Below the pieces are notes generated by a model. That model saw only the letters and a list, made by a program, of their open reading frames with translations, had not been told where the DNA came from and did no database searches. DNA of 5,646 bases from Chlamydiia bacterium (GTDB taxonomy: Bacteria; Chlamydiota; Chlamydiia; Chlamydiales; FEN-1388), in NCBI GenBank assembly GCA_028293095.1, contig JAQGPK010000074.1, forward strand, positions 1 through 5,646. The letters are read 5' to 3'. The position numbers were made by a program, and so were the translations under genes. Each line of letters begins with the position of its first letter. The first letter of the stretch is position 1. Shown piece by piece: positions 1 to 5,646 of this stretch.

Positions 1-1
1 A

Positions 2-955
2 GTTGTTGCGCTCTTTTGGGCATTTGCCACAGATACTACAGAAGCAAGCTCCGCTAAAAAGGGCTTTCCACTTGTTGTCGCCATTGGTCAAATGGGTGGG
101 ATCATCTGTCCCTTTACAATTGGCGGACTGCCACACCGCCTTCAGCTTACAACAGACTCCCTCTCTATCACTATCCTAGGCGTACTTACTCTATTAATCA
201 TCCCGCTTTTTCGCTATTTTATGAGAACCACTCCAAAGCATCTACTTACTTCCTTTCATGGAGAAAATGAAAAACGAGAAGAAAAAAAACAAGAACCAGG
301 ATTTTTTGAAGGCTTTAAACTCCTGATCAAACATCGTTATTTGATGGGCATCTTTACTGCCAATTTTATCTATGAGCTTATCGTGACTATTTTTGATTTT
401 AACTTTAAGGTTGCAGCTGCGGCGCACTATTCTGGAGTTGCTTTAAGTAACTACCTGAGTATCTACGGTTCAAGCGTCAATACTATTTCGCTACTCTGTC
501 TACTCCTTGGCATCAGCAATGTCACTCGTTTTCTTGGTGTTGGGGTTGCTTTGGCTGCCATGCCTCTCATTGTAGGCTGTGCCCTCTTTAGCTTTTTGAC
601 AATGAATAACATCACTTTTCTGTTTGCCTTAATGGTCGGCTCTAAAGCCATTAACTACGCTCTCAATGGGCCCGCTCTCAAGCAGCTTTATATTCCAACA
701 ACGCCTGATGTACGCTTTAAAGCACAGGCGTGGATCGAAACTTTTGGATCACGTGCTTCAAAAGAGGCAGGTTCTCTCTTTAATATGCTCTTGAAACCAC
801 TGCAATCAACTTTTGGAATAGCTTTTGGACGCACCTACTACTTAGCACTGAGTGGAGTAATCGGCTTCCCTCTACTTGCTGTATGGTTTTTTACAGCCCT
901 TTTTTTAAGTAGAACATTTCATAAGGCCATCGATAACAAAGAGATCGTTTGCTAA
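2..955 (+). CDS. Nucleotide transporter, NTT/TLC (ATP/ADP translocase) family, C-terminal part (5' end outside window)
   Basis: This is the last 317 residues of an inner-membrane nucleotide transporter. The reading frame is open from base 2, so the true start lies to the left; the ATG at 92 is an internal methionine. Full-length family members are about 500-530 residues with 12 membrane helices. The fragment opens with a family-like stretch (FWAFATD, then AKKGFPLVVAIGQMGG). About seven hydrophobic segments follow, interrupted after the second by a charged cytoplasmic loop (HGENEKREEKKQEPGFFEG). Near the C terminus it carries a typical block, KQLYIPTTPDVRFKAQAW followed by IETFGSRASKEAG. Known members exchange host ATP for ADP or import nucleotides with protons in Chlamydiae, Rickettsiales and plastids; which substrate this paralogue carries cannot be read from the sequence. 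No terminator is visible before the converging neighbour 5 bases away. Confidence 0.9.
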   Translation, partial: VVALFWAFATDTTEASSAKKGFPLVVAIGQMGGIICPFTIGGLPHRLQLTTDSLSITILGVLTLLIIPLFRYFMRTTPKHLLTSFHGENEKREEKKQEPGFFEGFKLLIKHRYLMGIFTANFIYELIVTIFDFNFKVAAAAHYSGVALSNYLSIYGSSVNTISLLCLLLGISNVTRFLGVGVALAAMPLIVGCALFSFLTMNNITFLFALMVGSKAINYALNGPALKQLYIPTTPDVRFKAQAWIETFGSRASKEAGSLFNMLLKPLQSTFGIAFGRTYYLALSGVIGFPLLAVWFFTALFLSRTFHKAIDNKEIVC

Positions 956-960
956 AAGGA

Positions 961-1230
961 TTAGCTCTCTTTTGAACGAATAAGCTGCAGTTTTTCTTCT
1001 CGACTCATCTTCTTAATGGCACTCTCTCTTTGAGTTGCCATGGAGCGGTTGGGGTGTGATTCTTGATAGAGAATTTTCTCAGGCTCTGAAAATCGAAAAA
1101 AGCGAGCCCCTTTTCCACCTTTTTGATGTGCAGCAAAGCGCTTTGCTAGGTTGTTGGTTATACCGGTATAGAGCTTACCCGATTTTGCCTGGATAATATA
1201 GACTCTCCAATCGTCACTTTTTTCCACCAT
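961..1230 (-). CDS. Small GIY-YIG nuclease-domain protein (YhbQ/UPF0213-like)
   Basis: This 89-residue protein consists almost entirely of one GIY-YIG domain. The two signature strands read VYI (residues 10-12) and YTG (21-23), the usual form in the YhbQ/UPF0213 subfamily. They are followed by the conserved arginine R31 in NNLAKRF, by H35, by the glycine-rich KGGKGARF segment and by the metal-ligand glutamate E69 in QRESAIKKMS. The catalytic residues therefore look intact and the length is normal for the family (80-100 residues). Such stand-alone proteins are presumed to act on structured or damaged DNA, but their role is poorly defined. The gene runs opposite to its left neighbour and is divergent from the kinase gene. 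The ribosome binding site is weak (AGG about 10 bases before ATG). A poor promoter match (TATATT with TTTAAT 17 bases upstream) lies at 1260-1288. Confidence 0.88.
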   Translation of the reverse strand: MVEKSDDWRVYIIQAKSGKLYTGITNNLAKRFAAHQKGGKGARFFRFSEPEKILYQESHPNRSMATQRESAIKKMSREEKLQLIRSKES

Positions 1231-1392
1231 TTGGCCGTGTACCTGTTCTTTTCCTTAAAAATATACCTTATACCACCTTCCCATTAAAAATCCTTTTCCG
1301 ATAAATTAAAAATATTCTTTACATCATTTATTCAATTTACTATTTAAAGACCTATATGAAAAAAATGATTATTTAAAAATTTAAAGGAGAAC
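1231..1392. promoter_or_regulatory. AT-rich divergent intergenic region, probable promoters on both strands
   Basis: This stretch separates two divergent genes and must hold both of their promoters. For the - strand gene, the best match is TATATT at 1260-1265 with TTTAAT at 1283-1288 and a 17-base spacer, which is weak. For the + strand kinase, TTTACA at 1318-1323 is a good -35 match, but the hexamer 17 bases later (TATTTA, 1341-1346) is a poor -10. A second -10 candidate is TATATG at 1353-1358 without a matching -35. A clear ribosome binding site, AAAGGAG at 1383-1389, lies 3 bases before the kinase ATG. A 9-base direct repeat, ATTAAAAAT, occurs at 1283 and 1305. No RNA gene or hairpin terminator is visible. 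Confidence 0.4.
1283..1313. repeat. Direct repeat ATTAAAAAT x2, 22-base period
   Basis: Two exact 9-base copies at 1283-1291 and 1305-1313 are offset by 22 bases, close to two helical turns. They lie between the possible - strand and + strand promoters, which would suit a regulator binding one face of the DNA. The composition is almost pure A/T, so chance is a serious alternative. Confidence 0.3.
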
Positions 1393-2739
1393 ATGAAAAA
1401 TAGGAAACTCTACTCATCTATTTTTTCAATTTTTACGCTGTTTTTCACAACTTCTTTATGTGCCGAAATAACAGAGCAAACGCAGCGCAGCATCTCTGCA
1501 GAGTTAAAGGCCAAAAAATATGACCAACTGGGTATGTTTTTAAAAAACAAAATAGATCACACAGACGCAGATCTTGCCATCCTCAAAGAGCTTGCTCTTC
1601 AACAGCACGCCAACGCACTTGTCCGAGCAATCGATGCAACGGTTGCTTTTAAAGAAAAAAGAAGTGGCCTCGGCATTTCAACAGGATCTTTTCTCCAGAC
1701 AGCTCTTTTTATAGAGACAAGCCTTCCTCGCTATACCTCTCATAATCGAACCTACCTGACACGAAGAGAAACAGGACTTTCTCACAATATAGAATATGAT
1801 CCTCATACGCACTCTGCTTTTATTGTCATTAATGGTGTGCGCTCTGCATATCTTGGTAAGGGGGCAAGAAAAACAGTATACAAGTCGGTACTCTACAATC
1901 CAACACAGCCTCAAATTGTGGCACGTGCAGAGCAACAAGGAAAAATGGATCGCGAACTCAAAATCTCAAGACGTCTTCGAGGGGCAAAAGGTGTTTGCTC
2001 TATGAAAGGTTTTGGAGAGCATAAAAAAAAGGGCAGACAATGCACCACCATTTACACAAAACTTTATAATTCTGGAAGTTTAAAATCTGCATTTTTAAAT
2101 AACGAACATTTTAGTTTATTTGAGAAAATGAAAATTGCCTTGGGCATTTTAGAAGGATTAGAATCAATGCACAAACGAGGCATTATCCATCGAGATCTCG
2201 CTGCCCAAAATGTTTTCCTCAATATCCCTACAGGCAATTCAGGAAACCGTATGATTGAGGCAGTCGTTGCCGATTTCGGCTGGTCAAACTATGTCAGCAA
2301 AAACTCCCATGAAAAAGCGCAAGCAAATATAAAAAATTCAGCGCCTGAAGGCATTTTTTATCAAAAATTAAAAGGCTCTGACTATTTTGCAACTGATATC
2401 TATGCAGCTGGTTTAGTCCTTTATCACTTGCAGTATGAAAAAAAAGCTTCTTGGAAAGAAAACTATAATACCAGCGGCTCTCCTAAATCTAACTATAAAA
2501 AGCTCGTGCATACTGTAAAGCGTGATATTCAATCAAAGCAGCAAAAATTAAGCCGCGTAAAAGTAGCCGGCAAGAATGCCATTAAAAAAAACTTTGAACA
2601 GCTTATTTTACGCATGATCAGTATCAATCCAAAACGACGAGGAAGTGCACCACAGCTTCGAGCCCAAGTAGAGCGTCTTCTTATCAAATGGACGATCCTC
2701 GAACAAGAAGAGATGAATCAGACGCAACAAGAAATTTGA
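1393..2739 (+). CDS. Exported eukaryotic-type protein kinase-domain protein with atypical ATP-binding lysine
   Basis: This 448-residue protein has a Sec-type signal peptide: basic MKNRK, a hydrophobic core at residues 7-20 and a likely cut after LCA (A24). A mostly helical region (about 28-87) of unknown role follows. The kinase domain starts near residue 142. Its glycine loop is LGKGARKTVYK (154-164), the presumed alpha-C glutamate is E188, the catalytic loop is HRDLAAQN (H266-N273), DFG is 294-296, APE is 317-319, the alpha-F DIYAAG motif is 335-340 and the late arginine is R416. The residue expected to be the beta-3 lysine falls in IVARA (175-179), where no lysine is found; K164 could substitute as in WNK kinases. 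The catalytic loop has neither the Ser/Thr-type HRDLKP nor a tyrosine-kinase arginine. A lysine-rich insert (about 349-400) lies between alpha-F and the end of the domain. The ATG has AAAGGAG 3 bases upstream. It may act on host proteins or be a pseudokinase. Confidence 0.85.
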   Translation: MKNRKLYSSIFSIFTLFFTTSLCAEITEQTQRSISAELKAKKYDQLGMFLKNKIDHTDADLAILKELALQQHANALVRAIDATVAFKEKRSGLGISTGSFLQTALFIETSLPRYTSHNRTYLTRRETGLSHNIEYDPHTHSAFIVINGVRSAYLGKGARKTVYKSVLYNPTQPQIVARAEQQGKMDRELKISRRLRGAKGVCSMKGFGEHKKKGRQCTTIYTKLYNSGSLKSAFLNNEHFSLFEKMKIALGILEGLESMHKRGIIHRDLAAQNVFLNIPTGNSGNRMIEAVVADFGWSNYVSKNSHEKAQANIKNSAPEGIFYQKLKGSDYFATDIYAAGLVLYHLQYEKKASWKENYNTSGSPKSNYKKLVHTVKRDIQSKQQKLSRVKVAGKNAIKKNFEQLILRMISINPKRRGSAPQLRAQVERLLIKWTILEQEEMNQTQQEI

Positions 2740-2748
2740 TCAGGAATT

Positions 2749-2754
2749 AAGGAA
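2749..2754 (+). promoter_or_regulatory. Ribosome binding site that favours the ATG at 2763
   Basis: AAGGAA lies between the kinase stop codon and the next gene. It is 8 bases from the ATG at 2763 and 5 bases from an in-frame TTG at 2760. The standard start codon and better spacing favour 2763; the TTG would add only one residue. Confidence 0.6.
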
Positions 2755-2762
2755 AAATATTG

Positions 2763-3341
2763 ATGAAGCTCTATTATCTTTTTATGGTAACTCTTTGTGC
2801 TTCATCCTATTTATTAGGAGACATCGATCCCCGCACTATCCTCAAACAGCAACAGCTAGAACAGTTCTTTGAGGAAAACATTTCTATCCCCCTTGCTAGT
2901 GATGAAAGCAAAGAATGGGATCTTGGATTCATGCAAGTGCAATCTACTAGACAAGCTATGTTTCATTGGATATCCCCCGAAGAAAATATCAATCAATGGT
3001 CTGCCTTAGTTCAGATTGAATACTTTCCTTACCAGCCGCAAGAAAAAAAACATCTTTCAGCCGCAAGCTTCACAACGACCTTTCTTCATTCAATTAAAAA
3101 GCAATTTCCAACGGTACGATCAAATTTTATTTCCAAGAAAAATGGTGATATTCTCTTTGAATGGACACTTCCTCAAGCCGTAGGAAAACAACTAGCGCAA
3201 CAGGAAATTGTCAGAGTTTTGACAACGGAAGAAGGACTTTATCGTCTTGCGTACACAAAAAAGGGCGCCGCAATGAGCCCGGAACTACGAGCTCACTGGA
3301 AAGAACTTCTATCAACTGCAAAAGTAGAGATGGCTAATTAA
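2763..3341 (+). CDS. Small exported protein of unknown function, second gene of the kinase operon
   Basis: I do not recognise a named family. From the ATG at 2763 the protein has 192 residues. Residues 1-19 look like a signal peptide with a hydrophobic core (LYYLFMVTLCASSYLLG) and possible cleavage before D20. There is no proper lipobox, since a leucine precedes C12. The mature part has no cysteine. It appears as alternating strands and helices, including QWSALVQIEYFPY, DILFEWTLPQA, EIVRVLTTEEGLYRLAYTKK and a C-terminal helix ending in LLSTAKV. This order resembles small alpha/beta sandwich proteins of the PsbP/Mog1 type, but that is inference only. The gene starts 23 bases after the kinase stop with its own ribosome binding site and no intervening terminator, so co-transcription is likely. 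It may be a periplasmic or secreted partner of the kinase. Its TAA overlaps the stop codon of the converging OTU gene. Confidence 0.8.
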   Translation: MKLYYLFMVTLCASSYLLGDIDPRTILKQQQLEQFFEENISIPLASDESKEWDLGFMQVQSTRQAMFHWISPEENINQWSALVQIEYFPYQPQEKKHLSAASFTTTFLHSIKKQFPTVRSNFISKKNGDILFEWTLPQAVGKQLAQQEIVRVLTTEEGLYRLAYTKKGAAMSPELRAHWKELLSTAKVEMAN

Positions 3342-4531
3342 GGTTTTACAACCTGTGTCTCTTTTACATGATTCAGAAAAGCTCGTAGACCTCGTGGTCT
3401 TTGACGATTTCTTAATAGCCCAATATAGTAATGCGTTGAATGGTGCATCAAGTAATAGTCTATAATTCCTTCATGGCCTATAAAATGATGAAATGCATTG
3501 CCTGATTTTTCTGTTCCAGCCAATTTGCCATATTGCGCCACGTCGACAACACAAAAATTGAACCCTAAAAGCTGAGCAAGGGCCTCCACCTCTACGTGAT
3601 CTCCATACTCCGGAACTTCCATATTCATCATTTTCTGTAGATAGCCATCTAACGTTTGTCTAGAAAGAGCAACTACAGAGGCAAATACCTCATTTTTGGA
3701 TGATCGATGGTACTCACAAACAAGCTCTCGTAAAAAAGCAACCAGCTTATCTGAAACTATCTTATCCCCTACAATCTCATCGAAAAATTGTCCCGTCGTT
3801 ACTGCCTTTTCAAATATCTGCTTAAAAAACTGAAACTTTTCTGTTAAGGATGGCTTTGAAAATGCAGCTACCTTATCCTCTAACCGCCGTAGACCTTTAG
3901 CTCGTTGTGAAAAGGGCAGTGTTAAGAGATGCTCTAATAAAAAGGAAAGAGTAGAGCGAAAAAGACAATGACCATCTGCGCGAATTGACCGCATTTCGAA
4001 TGCGCTATCTAATTTCTCAAGGCCTGTTCGAATAAAACCTGCAGAATGAGTTTCAGCTTCTTCCTGTAAAGAATTTATAGGACCAATCAGAGGCTTTGTT
4101 ACAGGAGCTGTTGCCTCTACATGTGCCATCGTGACTCTTTCATAAAGCCCTTCAAATGTAGCAAAAAACTCATGACCCTTTTTAGACTGACCTGGCTGAT
4201 TCCATAAAGTACGAATTTCTATTTCAAGTGTCGAAAGAAAAAGCATGGTAATTTCGACTGCTTTTCCCTCATCAACAGCCTGACGTATGACGCGAAGTTT
4301 TTCAGCGATTGCATCCGCTTCTATACTTTTCGTTACCTCGGCTGGTTTTTCAGATGACTCAGCCATTGCTTGAGCAAACAAATTTCTGATTAATTGTGCC
4401 GAAGCATCGCCTTGAAATAAGTCATCACTAGGTAATCCAGGTGAGGCTGCGTTGAAAATGTCGAACAACTCTTGGTCTTGCGGATCCCACTCTTCCCCTG
4501 GAAAATTTAAATTATTATCAATACCATTCAT
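3338..4531 (-). CDS. OTU-family cysteine protease, probable deubiquitinase effector
   Basis: This 397-residue protein carries an OTU (ovarian tumour) peptidase domain in its C-terminal half. The catalytic-cysteine motif is IRADGHCLFRS, with D186 and nucleophile C189. The central signature is EYGDHVEVEALAQLLGF (308-324), matching the family's WGdhvEl-eALa pattern with Tyr for Trp. The catalytic histidine is H367 in STHYYIGL. All key positions are present, so an active enzyme is expected. OTU proteases cleave ubiquitin or ubiquitin-like modifiers; free-living bacteria have no ubiquitin, and bacterial members, including a described chlamydial OTU, act in the host cell. The N-terminal 170 residues are acidic and helical, with no signal peptide or membrane segment, and may carry a type III secretion signal; this is inference. 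The ATG at 4531 has GGAG 5 bases upstream (4537-4540). The gene has its own promoter and overlaps its + strand neighbour by 3 bases. Confidence 0.9.
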   Translation of the reverse strand: MNGIDNNLNFPGEEWDPQDQELFDIFNAASPGLPSDDLFQGDASAQLIRNLFAQAMAESSEKPAEVTKSIEADAIAEKLRVIRQAVDEGKAVEITMLFLSTLEIEIRTLWNQPGQSKKGHEFFATFEGLYERVTMAHVEATAPVTKPLIGPINSLQEEAETHSAGFIRTGLEKLDSAFEMRSIRADGHCLFRSTLSFLLEHLLTLPFSQRAKGLRRLEDKVAAFSKPSLTEKFQFFKQIFEKAVTTGQFFDEIVGDKIVSDKLVAFLRELVCEYHRSSKNEVFASVVALSRQTLDGYLQKMMNMEVPEYGDHVEVEALAQLLGFNFCVVDVAQYGKLAGTEKSGNAFHHFIGHEGIIDYYLMHHSTHYYIGLLRNRQRPRGLRAFLNHVKETQVVKP

Positions 4532-4559
4532 AATTACTCCATATTATTATAAAGGAATA

Positions 4560-4588
4560 ATTATAAATTAAATGAATATTAATTTCAA
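4560..4588 (-). promoter_or_regulatory. Sigma70-type promoter of the OTU gene
   Basis: Read on the - strand, TTGAAA (4583-4588, five of six consensus bases) is followed by an exact 17-base spacer and a perfect TATAAT (4560-4565). Transcription would begin near 4553, leaving a leader of about 20 bases that contains the GGAG ribosome binding site at 4537-4540. A second TATAAT at 4546-4551 lacks a matching -35 box. Confidence 0.7.
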
Positions 4589-4630
4589 TTGCATTAATTT
4601 TATTTCTTTAAACGCGGACACCTTTAGTAC

Positions 4631-4664
4631 AAGCAAAAGCAAACAGGGCTGCAGAAGCAGCCCT
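4631..4664 (-). terminator. Rho-independent terminator of the 4704-5645 gene
   Basis: The stem GGGCTGC / GCAGCCC (4646-4652 with 4657-4663) is perfect, closes a 4-base loop and can be extended by one A-T pair at 4645/4664. On the - strand it is followed by a T-rich run, TGTTTGCTTTTGCTT. There is no T run on the + strand side, so it works only for the - strand gene ending 40 bases upstream. It separates that gene from the OTU gene's promoter. Confidence 0.75.
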
Positions 4665-4703
4665 CAAAACTGGTTAAAAATCACCTCTACAAAGATACTT
4701 TCT

Positions 4704-5645
4704 TTACAGGGTGTAATAAGCTGCAGGGAGTGCAAATCGCACTCTTTTTATTTCCGCATCCACTTCCTCATTCTCTTTGAAAGCACCTGAAATTTTGAGC
4801 TTTTCAAGGCGCGCTATTTCACTCGTGCGCCACTTTGCAATACCCGCAGCGATTTCTTTCCCTAATATATTCGGATGGTTGAGCTCTGTTTTGCGGTAAT
4901 CAAAAAAATCACTCAAATTCTTAATATGAGGCTCCTGTTGATTATTTTTCTCAAAAACTGCCGCATCAACAATAGTTGCACCAAGCGCTAGTAAAAAGAA
5001 ATTTAAAAAGACGCCAACTACCACTCTCACAATTTTTACAACAATTTCTGGCAAATAGAGAGCTATTTTCTCAATTTTTTTCTCAACGAGTGAAGGAGTC
5101 AGGAAATGCCATGCAAGTTTTGCTGTGGGCAGCTTGATATGGGCAATTGCTGCGATCTTTGCCACATACAACGTACAGTTTCGATGAAATAGCTGAAATA
5201 CAAGTTTATCGTTACGTTTATCAGTTTCAAGCATCTTTTTCATTTGAAGAAAATGCTCTTTTGTAATCGCAACAGGAATTTTAAAGATATCTGTAGGCCA
5301 AAACTCACTCACATCCGGTTGCATTAAATAGCCTTTTTTCAAGCGAAGAGGAAATTTATAATTATCTCTCCAGTCTCTTTTCGAAGGCCGATACAGTCCT
5401 ACACTGTAAATATCTCCCTCTGGTGTTTTCAAACGGATCCAGGTATGGTCACCAGTTTTATTTGGATTGTCAGTACAGCAGACGCAGTATTCGAAAATGT
5501 ACTGATGATCCCATGTCGCAGGGTCTCCTTTTTTATAGGGCTGCAGCTCACTCCACTCATACATGTTTTTATTCTGGAGTCCTTTTGAACCATACATCCA
5601 GCGTTGTAACGGCTTACTTGAAGGAGCCTCCGCAATCATTCCTTT
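4704..5645 (-). CDS. Membrane protein with candidate permuted papain-like (NlpC/P60- or LRAT-like) domain, 5' end probably outside window
   Basis: At least 311 residues are visible, counting from the ATG at 5639. The frame stays open to the right edge, and the AAAGGA directly touching that ATG is too close to serve as its ribosome binding site, so the true start is probably further right. I cannot name the family. Residues 64-83 read DHTWIRLKTPEG then IYSVGLY, and FHRNCTLYVAKI follows at 151-162. A histidine on a strand followed about 90 residues later by Asn-Cys at the head of a helix is the order seen in permuted NlpC/P60 and LRAT-type enzymes; this is a pattern-based guess with H65 and C155 as the candidate pair. 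A CVCC cluster lies at 52-55. A long hydrophobic stretch (about 193-228) could form one or two membrane passes, followed by a charged helical tail of about 80 residues. A terminator follows at 4631-4664. Confidence 0.75.
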   Translation of the reverse strand, partial: KGMIAEAPSSKPLQRWMYGSKGLQNKNMYEWSELQPYKKGDPATWDHQYIFEYCVCCTDNPNKTGDHTWIRLKTPEGDIYSVGLYRPSKRDWRDNYKFPLRLKKGYLMQPDVSEFWPTDIFKIPVAITKEHFLQMKKMLETDKRNDKLVFQLFHRNCTLYVAKIAAIAHIKLPTAKLAWHFLTPSLVEKKIEKIALYLPEIVVKIVRVVVGVFLNFFLLALGATIVDAAVFEKNNQQEPHIKNLSDFFDYRKTELNHPNILGKEIAAGIAKWRTSEIARLEKLKISGAFKENEEVDAEIKRVRFALPAAYYTL

Positions 5646-5646
5646 T

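Noticed and set aside
92..94. ATG at 92 as the start of the transporter
   Set aside because: The frame is open back to base 2, and the upstream 30 residues (FWAFATD and following) match the NTT family, so this methionine is internal.
242..651. Two - strand open frames inside the transporter gene
   Set aside because: They are antisense to a clear NTT-family coding sequence and have low-complexity translations (for example a run of phenylalanines from the antisense of a lysine-rich loop).
1678..2005. Open frames on both strands inside the kinase gene
   Set aside because: They are out of frame with a kinase whose motifs are continuous through the region, and encode no recognisable protein.
2793..2801. 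Lipoprotein signal at C12 of the small exported protein, and likewise at C23 of the kinase
   Set aside because: Both cysteines are preceded by leucine at -1, where a lipobox needs a small residue, so ordinary signal peptidase cleavage is more likely.
4572..4790. Open frame of 72 codons on the + strand
   Set aside because: It runs across the OTU promoter, the terminator hairpin and the end of the - strand gene, has no convincing ribosome binding site and shows no protein-like pattern.
5429..5635. 68-codon - strand open frame in a second frame
   Set aside because: It overlaps the longer - strand gene in another frame, whose translation has hydrophobic and motif structure.

Overview
The window looks like part of the genome of an obligate intracellular bacterium, most likely a Chlamydiae member of the environmental (Parachlamydia/Simkania/Rhabdochlamydia-like) kind. 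The pointers are a nucleotide transporter of the NTT/TLC family, an OTU-type deubiquitinase-like protease, an exported eukaryotic-type protein kinase, moderately AT-rich DNA and AT-rich intergenic stretches. The phylum assignment is inferred from gene content; no rRNA or other taxonomic marker is present. Rickettsia-like lineages also carry NTT transporters and are not strictly excluded.

Layout. Bases 2-955 (+) hold the C-terminal part of an ATP/ADP-type nucleotide transporter whose start lies outside the window. It converges, with 5 bases between stop codons, on a small GIY-YIG endonuclease-like gene (961-1230, -). A 162-base AT-rich intergenic region (1231-1392) separates that gene from a divergent two-gene unit on the + strand: a kinase-domain protein with an N-terminal signal peptide (1393-2739) and a small exported protein of unknown function (2763-3341). 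This unit collides tail to tail with an OTU-domain protein on the - strand (3338-4531); their two stop codons share the palindrome TTAA. The OTU gene has its own convincing sigma70-type promoter (4560-4588). Just upstream of that, an intrinsic terminator (4631-4664, acting on the - strand) closes a further - strand gene (4704 to beyond the right edge). That gene encodes a membrane protein with a possible permuted papain-like (NlpC/P60- or LRAT-like) His...Asn-Cys pattern.

How the genes may work together. The transporter would import host nucleotides. The kinase, the OTU protease and the candidate papain-like protein could each act on host proteins (phosphorylation, ubiquitin removal, proteolysis or acyl transfer), so the right four-fifths of the window reads as a small cluster of candidate host-interaction genes. 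They sit in three separate transcription units. The most unusual gene is the kinase: it keeps HRD, DFG and APE but lacks a lysine at the usual VAIK position, has a lysine in strand beta-2 as in eukaryotic WNK kinases, and appears to be Sec-exported.
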